Source: Takashimella koratensis
Taxonomy: Eukaryota; Basidiomycota; Tremellomycetes; Trichosporonales; Tetragoniomycetaceae
Length of the DNA: 64,000 bases
Direction of reading: 5' to 3'
NCBI GenBank assembly: GCA_003116875.1
Contig: BCKT01000011.1
Location: 434,001 to 498,000, forward strand
Both the position numbers and the translations under genes were made by a program. Below, in pieces: positions 1-10,541 of the stretch (positions are counted from its first letter, which is position 1; each line of letters begins with the position of its first letter). The notes beneath the pieces were generated by a model, which saw nothing but the letters and a program-made list of their open reading frames with translations, had not been told where the DNA came from and ran no database searches.

Positions 1-125
1 GCAGCAGGTGGGAGAGGGGTGAGACGGTTGGCGTCAATGAGGTGAAAGTCAGGGATAAGTCCTACCGCTTGAGGCGCAAACGCCGCTGTCGCCTCTTCAG
101 CGATCGTAGGGGTAGTCGAGTTCAT
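1..125 (-). CDS. N-terminal fragment of an unidentified protein, cut by the left edge
   Basis: An ATG on the minus strand at 123-125 opens a frame that stays open for 41 codons to the window edge. The peptide starts MNSTTPTIAEEATAAF and continues through GLIPDFHLIDANRLTP. I do not recognise it and see no domain or signal peptide in so short a stretch. Support for a real gene is the open frame, protein-like composition, and a TATA-like element on the same strand about 190 bases upstream (313-319). A donor-like GTAGGA inside the frame could mark an early intron instead, in which case the last codons given here would be wrong. Confidence 0.4.
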   Translation of the reverse strand, partial: MNSTTPTIAEEATAAFAPQAVGLIPDFHLIDANRLTPLPPA

Positions 126-312
126 CGTTTCCGCAAGCGAGGAGGTGATCCAGACTCCGCAGGGGTGAGTGTAGGTGTGGGTGTTGATGTTTCTATGGGT
201 TCAGGAAACGAGTGTGAGGTGGGAGCTAGAAGAGAGACGAAGAAGAGGAGTGAAAGTGATGATTGGAGATTGAATCAACGTTTGGAAAAAAAAAGATTTC
301 CCACCTCCAGAT

Positions 313-319
313 CTTTATA
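313..319 (-). promoter_or_regulatory. TATA-like element for the left-edge gene
   Basis: The minus strand reads GGTATAAAGATC here, about 190 bases upstream of the ATG at 125. The match to TATAAA is good, but the distance to the start codon would need a long leader or a leader intron. Confidence 0.3.
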
Positions 320-924
320 CCTACATGCATGCAAGCCACGTCACGCACGAGAGAAGCCATCATCACCTGCTCGCCTGAGGACAGAGGTGAGGGGATCGTG
401 ACATGTCTCTCCGTCTTGCGCTCTCTCCCGTGGTGTGTGTAATTCCGCCTCGAATCTGTGTGTTATTCGCCCGTCTGTGTCAGTGCGACGGTGATCAAAG
501 GACCGCCACTCCCTCCCTGCCACGCGGCACCCTGCCCTCCCTGCCTCCTTCCCTTCCTCCTGCCTCCCATATGCCTCTCTCCCTCCCTTCCTCGCCGCCT
601 CTGCCTCACCCCCCATGCCATCCACGCTCCCTTGCCGACACCCCCGCCTCGCCTCGCCTCACCTAGTCCCACGCTCCACGCTCCGACTCTGCGCCCTACT
701 CATCATGATCGGTGGTCCCACCTGGCGAGTCTGCCGTCGGTTCAAAGGACGTCGGTTGCTGAGATTGAAATTGATGCCGCGGCATTTGACCATTTTCACC
801 AAAACCTTTGTGACCTGGGGATACCATCCTTCCATCTATCACCATCACCATCATCATCATCATCACTAATCTGTACCTGTCGGGGTTAACGCGTGGTCCC
901 TGTATCTCTCGTCGTTGCCGTCGT

Positions 925-971
925 GGGGAGCGGGGGAACGGGGAACGGGGCACGGGGCACGGGGAACGGGG
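925..971 (+). repeat. Seven-run G-quadruplex array with 7-bp period
   Basis: Seven runs of at least four guanines (starting at 925, 932, 940, 947, 954, 961 and 968) are separated by exactly three bases each: AGC, AAC, AAC, CAC, CAC, AAC. The unit is GGGG plus AAC or CAC, period 7. By sequence rule this is a very strong intramolecular G-quadruplex candidate on the + strand. It lies in the upstream region of the left-edge gene. Confidence 0.85.
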
Positions 972-1615
972 TGATGTTGTGGCGCTGGTAGTTGCTGCAT
1001 TCTGGACACTATCGTGTCCCTGATGGGGTGAAGGTGACCTCCTGTCCTCATGACCTGACCTGACGCCCTTGTCGGAGTCGGCATTTGGTTTCATCCTTCA
1101 CCCCTCACGCCTATCTTGGGCTAGACCTCAGTCTCACCGCAATCCATCAACCCGTCGCGACCGGCCAATAGTCCCCAGTGACCGCCTACCCTCCAGCCTC
1201 CTCTCGACCGGTCCAGAGCGCTATCGATCAATCAACCCATCAAGATCTCAGATTAGAATGGATACAGCCTACTATACCTTTCCGAGCCCCGAGCCCTGCT
1301 CCGACTCGGTCCCGACTTCTAGCTCTGCTCTGTCGTCCCCACTACACTCAAAGACCCGACAACCCTCGTACTCAACCCCCCTTTCCTCTTCGCTTCTCCC
1401 TCACCACAAACAATCCCGACCCTTGGTCCCGATTAATCCGCACTTAGCTCAATCTCGCAATCACTCATCAATCATCACCATCTCTCTCATCTCTTCAATT
1501 ATCTTTTCTCAAGCCCTAATGAAAAACTAGGCCAGAACCAGTACCAACACCGACACCATTGCCACATACCACCCTGAGCGACCGCATCTTCACAACCGAA
1601 TCGATTCACCATCAA

Positions 1616-4180
1616 TCACAAGTCAAGACGCAAGTGGTCCCTCTCGACATATGTGAACAAGCGAGGCAAAACTGTCGTCGCCAAGATCCCTATCCCTGTG
1701 TACACGACGACCTTTGTGAGAACTGAGAGATGTCGGAACCGAGTAGTTGTCAGATTAGCATTAGTTCATCATCACTCGATCGATCTCATCTCACGGATAC
1801 CGGACCCCTTCCCCCCGCCCCATACGAGGCACTGCGATCACACGATCTCGTCACTCACCTTCGGCATCGTATCGTTCTCTGGGGACGGTTCGTTTCTTGC
1901 CCTTGGCGCCCTGGACTTGCGACGCCCCCGCAGTCCCAATCTTCCCTCTAGCTCTATCACCATTTGGACTCGGGCTCGCATGACCGCTTCGTCCCCCTCC
2001 TCCCGCGCCTCCGTTCTCAATCTTCCTAGACCGTAGCTCGATCCCGGGGTCCGCTGAACCCGGCACTTCGAGGGCGGAGGACGAGGACGCCCGCCGTTCT
2101 AGGGTCTCAGAGAACATGGATGACGACGACTCCCGCCTAAATGCGAGCGAGTCGGAGACCGCGGACGAAGTAGCGGAAGAGGAAGTGTTGGGTGGGTCAA
2201 GGCTGGGACTAGGGCTAGGCGAGGGACTAGGAAGTGTGACCGAGTCTGATTGCATGTCGATGAACGACGGGATAGCGCGAAGAGGCGTTGGTGGCATCCC
2301 GGCGTAGTCGCTAGTGAGTATTGGGGATTGCATTAGTCAACCGCATGGTACGACCTCGATGCAGCCGCGCTCGATCCAAGGTTGGGAAGAAGTACTCACG
2401 TTGCGGGAACATAATGCCTTCGGTTAGGCAAATCCACACGCGATGCCAGTGCTCGAAAGATTGGAGGCAGGACTCTGAGCAAGACAGCCTTGACGACCAA
2501 TCTCCACGAGAACATGACCACGATACCTGTACCCCAATTTCCCAAGTCAGATCTCATTCCAAGTGATTGGCCGATCCATCCGTGCCCTACGCGCCCCACG
2601 TGCTGGGTAACCGGGCAACCTGAAAACGGCATGACATGTGCTCAGGAACTCACCAAAGACGATCCTCGCGCTCGATATCGCCGTGGCCCAGAGAGGGGTA
2701 TACACCTCCAGAGGACGGAGGTACAGGTTCACCTCGGTAGGGTCGATGAATGAGTTGGACCAGTGGCCTAGGAAACTACCAAGGATGACAGAGAGGATTG
2801 CGATGGCGTCTTCAAAGCATGGACAGTCGTCGACAGGCTCGGGGTGGTACCGGACCATCGCGAGGGTTACTGGAACCATGATGAGTGGGACTGGGCAGGT
2901 CAGCGTGTCAAGTCCATCGAGTTGAGTTCATCTCTAGCAAAAAACTGGACCAAAAGCAGGCGAGGACAGGACTCACCGGTGACGCTCGTGCTGCGGACCC
3001 AGCCTTCGACCGAGTCGCCAACAGCTACCCAGAGTACCCAACATGCGGTACCCATGAGTGTTCCTCCGACAATGTCCGCTGTGATCATCAGCCTCCGGTT
3101 CTCCAAAACCCCTCGCAATGCTTCACACGTACCGATCGAGTGCATGCCGGTGTATACCCGACCTCCGATGATGCTCGCCGCGTACACCGCCAGAACTGTG
3201 CTTCATCAGCCGACTCGTCGCTGCTAAGGTTTGACTGAGAAAGTAATTAGCAGGCCAAAGACGTACTGGCCCATCCTATGAGAACACCAGTGAGCCCGAC
3301 GGTCTCGCGTTCTGTCCACAACCACGCCCCAATGTACAGCGCAATACTGCTCGAGTTTGTAGAGTGAGACGAAGGGAAGCCGTACTCGTGATGATGTGTG
3401 CTCATTGCTGATGGCGTTAGCATTTGTCTTTCATGGCAGCTAGCCCTTCACAGGTCTGAGGCTCGCGCATCCGAGGGTGGTGAAGCGGGGAGATTGAGAA
3501 ACGTGGGTTCAACTCACTTAGCCGCGTCACGGGGGGGCTGTATGGCCGCGGGGTGCATACGAGGTCTTTCGAGAAGCAAGATACGTAGATCCCGAGTCCA
3601 ACCACATGCAGGAGTCTAAACGAGGACAATATATTTCGTCAGCTCATAGGGCAGAAGACGGAGAGAAGAGACATAACGCGGCTTACCCTCGACCTTTTGC
3701 TGGGTACCCAAGGAAGAAGAGAAGTGGGAGGAACGTCATGAAGAAGGTATGTGCTATCCTCGGGGTCAGCTCACTCCAACTGCTCTCCACCTGTTCTCTT
3801 CCCTCTCCTTTTCCTCGGCTACCTCCTACCGCCTCTCACATCTACGCTCGAACCCGAGTCGACTTACTTCCAAATATACTAGTCCAATGAAAATACCTAT
3901 CCCTCGTTGTTGTTCTTACCCGAGCCTGCCAATCCGCTATCCACCTACTTTCTTTCTCTAGCCTGGCGACCAGCGTACGCCGGAGGTTATCTCTCCAGGG
4001 GGCGAGGACGGCAGCGTAGACTGCGTCGGGCTGGCGGCCGGGTTCCCATTCGCGCTGGACCTCGGCGGAGGGGGAAGGGGTGTGTTGGTGTAGTGCGAAT
4101 TGTTGCGGTTGGAGGGTCGCGGATGGAGGTGGGAGGGGGATGTGAGTAGGGTGCGGGCGAGGCATGGTGAGGGAGGTCAA
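1616..4180 (-). CDS. LCB3: Sphingoid long-chain base 1-phosphate phosphatase (LCB3/YSR3 family)
   Basis: An ER membrane PAP2-superfamily enzyme that removes phosphate from dihydrosphingosine- and phytosphingosine-1-phosphate. Ten exons fit canonical splice sites: 3868-4180, 3687-3753, 3518-3615, 3267-3407, 3133-3195, 2977-3078, 2654-2890, 2400-2526, 1859-2310 and 1616-1722. They total 1707 bases, 568 residues. In order: a cytosolic N-terminus, then SIFGTHTFFMTFLPLLFFLG; phosphatase motif C1 KDLVCTPRP (K-x6-RP); C2 EYGFPSSHSTN; C3 GGRVYTGMHSIAD with the nucleophile histidine and the aspartate; CPCFEDAIA; a hydrophobic run; a Ser-rich tail of about 150 residues; and a final segment VLTKVVVYTGIGILATTVLP, typical of the fungal family. 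The serine usual before the C3 arginine is glycine here. ATG at 4180 is chosen as the first in frame; an in-frame methionine follows at residue 6. OST5 diverges upstream. Confidence 0.93.
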
Positions 4181-4681
4181 GTAGGGGACGGCGGGGAGGG
4201 AGAGGGCCGGGGAGGAAGAAGAGTGCGTGTTATGAGGTGCTCGTTGGTCTGGCTCGGCGAGGCCAATGCGGGCGCCGGTCTCAGCTAGTCTCGACTCGTT
4301 GCGCTACGTCAAAGGCTGTCCGTAGGTCTCTGGCCCCGTGGTCGAATGGTGAAGCTATCTGCCGAGCTGAAAGATGATCTAGAATTTGTGTGTGAATGGA
4401 TGTACAGTAAGTTATGCCGAGTAGCTGATCAGATTCCGAGGCCGAGATTGCACCGTGTATCAACAACGAGCGACGAGCGACGAGCGACGAGCGACCTGAA
4501 ACCAAACGAAACATGCACATGGCGGGCGCTGATAAGCCCAGTCTCCTTTGAGTTCCTCGTTTCATGACGTGTCTTTTCCCTTTCCCGATCACGCAGTCAC
4601 GAGCCACGTTTAACCGCGCCGTTGCTGTTGAGCTCTCCTTTCAACACTACTCACCAGCGACCATCTCGCCAGCGACTTACA
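4181..4681. promoter_or_regulatory. Divergent promoter shared by LCB3 and OST5
   Basis: Five hundred bases separate the start codons of two outward-facing genes. The LCB3 side is purine-rich (about 4130-4230). The centre holds a four-copy 7-bp tandem repeat. The stretch leading into OST5 is pyrimidine-rich. No clear TATA box is visible for either gene. Confidence 0.55.
4466..4493. repeat. Heptamer tandem repeat ACGAGCG x4
   Basis: Four perfect consecutive copies of ACGAGCG followed by a partial copy lie in the middle of the LCB3/OST5 divergent promoter. Such an array could be a slippage product or a clustered protein-binding site; the sequence does not decide between them. Confidence 0.85.
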
Positions 4682-5227
4682 ATGGCCCACGCATACGCCG
4701 CTGTCAAGGCGAGTCCCAACTCCACCCCGCCCGACTCACTCCCACTACTCCACCTCTTCCTCCCTGCTCACCTCTTTCCTCCTCCCTTCGCTCCTCTTCC
4801 TGTGACCGTTCACTAACCTCCCGTCCCACAGGCGCAGCACGCTTCGTTGCCTCCTTACGTGCCAGCCGTGGCTACCGCGTACCTCCCCTACATCGCCTTC
4901 TTCTTCCTCCTCGCGTTCTTTGCTCTCGCTTTCATCTTCACCACGTGAGTGACTGTGTGCCTCAATTAATCCCGTGGAACAAGCTACACAGGCCGACAAT
5001 CCTACTTTGCGTGCTCTTCCTTATTGCTCCTTTTCAGTTCCTCCACGCTTCTCTTGAACAACCCCTGACGTATCTACCCTCTGTTCATCTATACTGACGC
5101 TTCGACGTCACTTAGCCTGCCCAAGTCGCGTAACCCATTACCCGAACTCACAACCGCGCTCTTCGCTTCCGTTCTCGCGGGCGGCGGTACTGTCGCGCTC
5201 TTCTGCACCGTCGGGGTGTACGTCTAG
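4682..5227 (+). CDS. OST5: Oligosaccharyltransferase subunit OST5 (TMEM258 homologue)
   Basis: A small two-helix ER membrane subunit of the oligosaccharyltransferase, which moves the lipid-linked glycan onto asparagines of entering proteins. Exons 4682-4708, 4832-4944 and 5116-5227 sum to 252 bases, 83 residues. Helix 1 covers roughly residues 24-46 (PYIAFFFLLAFFALAFIF); a short loop LPKSRNPLPEL follows; helix 2 ends the protein with LFCTVGVYV. The C-terminal GVYV matches yeast Ost5 and human TMEM258 (GIYV), and the length is normal for the family. The first intron has a GC donor (AAG then GCGAGT) and a standard acceptor; a GT donor three codons earlier would be a poor match. The gene is divergent from LCB3. 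Confidence 0.85.
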
Positions 5228-6214
5228 CTCCCGCTTGACAGACTGATAGTCATTGCCAGTTTCGACCAGCGCGAGCATGGGCAAGGGGTGAAGGGTGGCA
5301 GGATGTGAAGAGGCAGGAGACAGAAGTTGGCCCAGAAGCGACTTAGCAGAGCGAGAGTAGCTCAGAAACGAGAGGACGCATTGTAGAGTATATATAACCG
5401 ACTTGGACTTGTAACACCAGTATATCCCATGCATAGGCTTGACCACGACAGACAGACTGTTGCTACTCTCTCTATGCAACGCAGGATGTCTATGCAGCAG
5501 ACCATCCGCCACGTCACATCGGGCAGGGCCGTGACGACGTCAAAGATGGTGGAGGGTGAGCGGGGTGCCACACGCTTCGGCGTCTCGGCAAAAATTTCCG
5601 ACGCCCTAGTAGCGTGCTCCTTGCAGAGTGGTGTATGTGGATGAGTGTGTGGGAAAAGCTGTACATCATGGGTGACGGGGTGTCGGTCGGTCCACTTTAC
5701 TTGGCCCAGGGTCTTTAACACGCCCAACGGCAATCCCCGCCTGGGAGTGATTACAAAATTGCTAGCGCCTTCTACGCCTTCCTTAAACCAGATCCTAATC
5801 CGCCTGCGTCAGAGGGTTAATCCCAACAAAAGACGTTGGCGGTTTCAACTCTTCTTCCTTCTCATTCTGCAATCAGTCGCATATCTCACCACCCTCACCT
5901 ACCCCCGCAATCACCTTCATCCTCCTCTTCCACCACTTGACAAACATCACAACAGCTCACATCATCGTGAGTCCTCTGCCCTCCTCTCCTCCAGCTCGCA
6001 GACACCTGTCATCTCCTTCCTCGCCCCTACATCCTATCTCAAAACTCAGTCGAAAGGAACGAATGCTGACCTGACTCCTATCTCATCTCGGAATGTGTCA
6101 TCATCGATGGTTCCCACCTTGCCACCTACCTCCAACTCTTCAACCTTCTTCTCCAACCCAACATATCCATCTCTTCTCTTCCTCAACACCCAAAATATTC
6201 TATCCTCAGTCACC
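5228..6214. other. Intergenic: OST5 3' flank and UBC4 promoter
   Basis: About 990 bases without a supported gene. The 3' half (about 5860-6210) is rich in C and T, as is common in front of highly expressed fungal genes. A long + frame across 5645-6388 has low-complexity Ser/Pro/Thr content and runs through the first UBC4 exon and intron, so it is not taken as a gene. Confidence 0.5.
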
Positions 6215-7294
<1,080 letters not shown>

Positions 7295-7783
7295 TGTGAC
7301 AGATGTATCTCTCCCTCTCTGTCCATGTTCTTCACACCGACCCATTCTACTCCACTCGTACATGTGTCATTCATATCCTCTTTGACGTCTCCTCTTCGTC
7401 GCGTTCATGCACCATCTTTCTCCCTCGGGCAGGCTAGGTGCGAGGTATCATTGTCTAGCCAGACATTAGCGGTGTTCAGGAGAGTTAGTTTGATTCCATG
7501 AGAAGCTGCAGCACGAGATATGTGGCAAAAACTGACACGAATGGCATGAGACATGAGACAGGCGAAGGCAAAAGCAAGTCATTGCTACAGATTACGAAAC
7601 GGGCATTGTCCTTTTAATATGGTTTCTAACAGTTTAACGGCGTGATAGAAGCCTTGAGCGAGGTTTAGTGTATGGTGATAAAGTGAGAGAAATATCTGAA
7701 ACCACCAGCGACGTGGAGTTTGCCCTAACGGACATGTTTCGTTTCCCACCACTTCCCTCCCTACTTTAACGAGGAACCCCACC
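7295..7783. terminator. Convergent 3' region between UBC4 and the four-helix protein gene
   Basis: Two genes end towards each other across 489 bases. The sequence is T-rich after the UBC4 stop and becomes A-rich on the + strand near 7500-7680, consistent with two 3' untranslated regions. I see no precise polyadenylation signal and no gene. Confidence 0.45.
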
Positions 7784-8784
7784 TCACTCCTCGTCATTGT
7801 GGAGGAGCGGGCTCTGCTTGAGTGCGATATCACTCCCGTTGTTCTGTCCAAACCTGCTCCCTACGTTCTTCGCGCCGAATCCACCCATCCCTCCCATTCC
7901 GCCCATTCCTCCGACGGCAGCCTCATCATCAAACGGGTTTACGGCCTTCCACTCATCTTCCATCCCACTGGCTGCTGCGGTCCCTCGGGTCGAAGCGATA
8001 GGGACGGCGGCGTACCTCTGTCCAATAATGAGATGGACACTGAGCTGCCACATATCCTTTCTGGATCCAGAGGAGCTCTTGACTGCGTGGTCGACGAACC
8101 AGATCCAGTAACCAAGGACGATAGCGTGGATAACGAATAAAGCGATCTCAGCTTCAGCGCCACGGCAGGAACGAGAGGTATCGTAAATTGTGTCGACGCC
8201 AGAAGCAGGGTTGAGAATGATCACTTCGCATAAAGTGTAGACCCGGCGCATGATCGCGAGGATGAGACCGACTAGGTTTTGGTTAGCTTGTTTAACAGAA
8301 GCGCAAGCAAGGGTGGAAAAGGGCAGTAGCGTTATCATTCAGAAGGTAGGAAAGGAAAGGTGGTGGATCTACTCTGCTCTACTTTGCTCTACTCACCAGT
8401 GATAGTGGCCAGCTGAACCGAAGCGTACGCAACTTCCCCACCCGCATGATCAAACTTGGTGTTGACACGTCGGATGGAGAGGATGACAGAGGCCGGAACG
8501 TAGATGAGCCAAGGGATGGCAGAGAGACAGCCCATAATGAAGATGGTCCAGTTCAGGGAGGAGAGGAAGCCAAGGCCGAAAGTGAGCCATACGAGGATGG
8601 AGTGGACGCCCTGGGTTTGTCAGCGGGGTTGGGGTTGAGGTAAAGTGAACGGAAATCGGGAGGTGAGAATAGAGAGGTATATAAATTGGGAGAGCGATGG
8701 GGAAGGAGTGAGTGAGGGGATAAGGGATATGATGGAGGAGATACGTACGAAGATGGCGTATCGCTGAGTAGATGCGGTGACCAT
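7784..8784 (-). CDS. Unidentified four-helix membrane protein with Gly/Met-rich tail
   Basis: I do not recognise a named family. Exons 8749-8784, 8397-8610 and 7784-8271 join in phase to 738 bases, 245 residues, starting MVTASTQRYAIF. Four hydrophobic spans are visible: around VHSILVWLTFGLGFLSSL, WTIFIMGCLSAIPWLIYVPA, ASVQLATITVGLILAIM, and EIALFVIHAIVLGYWIWFV. This resembles the MARVEL-like tetraspan layout of small fungal membrane proteins. The roughly 85-residue hydrophilic tail holds a GGM triplet repeat (near 7868-7897) and ends SPLLHNDEE. A further exon ending at 9003 with a perfect GTAAGT donor splices in phase (YRA then MVTAS), so the true N-terminus may lie upstream; no ATG was found there, so it may be leader. 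The membrane span calls are by eye. Confidence 0.7.
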
Positions 8785-10541
8785 TGCTGCTGCAGAGGTC
8801 AGAGATGAACGAGAGCACGATTAAGACGACGGTGAGGAAGGCGAGACGAAGAGGGCAAGGTCGTGATGCGACAACTACCAGATCGACACGTGTATCGAGT
8901 CAAGGACAATGGAAACGAGTAAAGGAAGTGGGCGTGGGCAAAGTGAAGTAAAGCAGAGCAAAGCTTGCCGTAGATTGCAGGTGAAGATCAAGATCAACTT
9001 ACCTGCACGGTAACCAAGAACCAAGACGAGGCTAGCGGGATAGAGGAGCGTCGCACGCGTGAGAAAAACAAAAACCAAAAACAAGAAATGATTACCAAAC
9101 AGCGGCTAGGCGGGCGGGAGAGGAATCAAAGGATCAGGTCTAAGGCAAGGGGGGGTAGGGGGTTGCGGTTGAAATGAGGTGAATGGCTAGCGGGGTTTCC
9201 CTTGGCAGTCTGGCACGAAGGTGGTTGTTGGTGTTGGGGGTAAGGGGGAGTTGTAGGATGGGGTGAGATTGTCAGATGGAGAGAGACCACTATCTATATG
9301 TATGAGCACAGCAGCGAGTGATGGAGTGGGGAGGGTGGGGGAGAAAGGACTGATCGTCAAGGACGAGGGACGGACGGTACCGCTTGGTTACCTGCCTGTC
9401 TGCCTGTCATCACCCTCAAAGCTCCATGCATCGCGTGTGCTGCAAGTCAACCCCCACTCACCCAACTCGTCCACCTTTTCGCCTTCCCAAGTTCCCCGTC
9501 CCAAGGTCCTATGCAGTATGCTTGTACAGTACACCGGTGACCAAACGGGCAAAAACAAAAAACAAATGCACTGGGATTCCGGGGTCTAGGTCGATTGCTG
9601 TGCACACATGGCTGATCTGTCACCGTGGCTCAAGGCTGAGCGGGTCAGCGAGTGCGGCTATCGTACACTCTAAAACCGTGGGTTGACGGATTTCCCCGCC
9701 TTGGCGCGTGGCGTAAATAAGACAAGGGTGTGTGGTCATTGTTGCGATACAAGCCCCGTCGGATATGACAAAGGGCGTTTCTTCTGGTCCTAGTTCTGAC
9801 TTGGTGCATGGATTTCGGGCGGAGAGGAGAGGAGAGGCAAGACGCGTGCGACAATGTATTGGATCAATACAGAAGAAGCAGGCAGGGCGAATTGGCCCGT
9901 TTACTCTGGTCTCAAACCATCACTTTCCTTGCCTCCTCCCAACTTCCAACTCGCCTCCTGGTCATGACAGTCATTTAATCCGCCCAGACCGTCTCAACTT
10001 CCTTGCACAACCTACATCTCATCGCGCAAGTCGTACATGTACATGTCCTCCCATCTGACCGTCTGATCGTCTGATCTGATCTTTGATCGTCTCAAACTCT
10101 GCATGTATCCCAAGCCACATTCAAAACGACCATCTACACATATCGTTTCGAACAAACATGACTCCAAGGGCAAAGAAGCTGACACAGTCCAACTTGACGA
10201 GACAAGCTCGCCTTGTTGTACTGACCACCTCTCTTCCGGGTCTCCTCTCGCTCCGTTTCTCCGCCCGACTGGGTATATGTAATGGGTGAAGAGCGCCCCT
10301 TAAGAGCGCATCGAGAGGTTGAAGAAGAAAGAGAAAAGGAAAAAAAGAGCGAAAATCTGTGACCCCTTTGGTTTCATTCGCTCCAGCTAGGCAGGCATCG
10401 CTACAACACAACTGGAATTTGATCCCGCTTTGACTCGATGCTAATCTCGGAACGCGTGCCTGGAACGTGCACGCACCAACCGACTCTCTCTGGTTACTGT
10501 GCAATGGATGACTCTTTGAATCATCTCCATTACTTTGAGCG
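8785..10541. other. Intergenic: divergent region between the four-helix gene and the 5'-nucleotidase gene
   Basis: These 1.76 kb separate two outward-facing genes. The left part probably holds a leader exon of the four-helix gene (donor at 9003) and a hydrophobic-looking but frame-incompatible stretch at about 8800-8870. From 9100 to 10541 I see G-rich then C-rich composition and no frame with splice logic or family resemblance. A repeated GTCTGATCGTCTGATC motif lies at about 10062-10092. Confidence 0.5.

Larger units (their letters stand above)
126..1615. other. Intergenic region between the left-edge gene and LCB3
   Basis: No gene is supported in these 1.5 kb. The region has pyrimidine-rich blocks (about 500-670), a CAT/ATC microsatellite near 839-866, and the guanine-run array at 925-971. 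The open frames over 403-889 and 1069-1530 are low-complexity Pro/Ser/Arg translations without splice logic or family resemblance. It serves as promoter of the left-edge gene and 3' flank of LCB3; both are transcribed leftwards. Confidence 0.6.

Noticed and set aside
4682..5227. V-ATPase subunit e (VMA9) as identity of the small two-helix protein
   Set aside because: Length is similar, but the C-terminal VGVYV and loop match OST5/TMEM258 and not Vma9.
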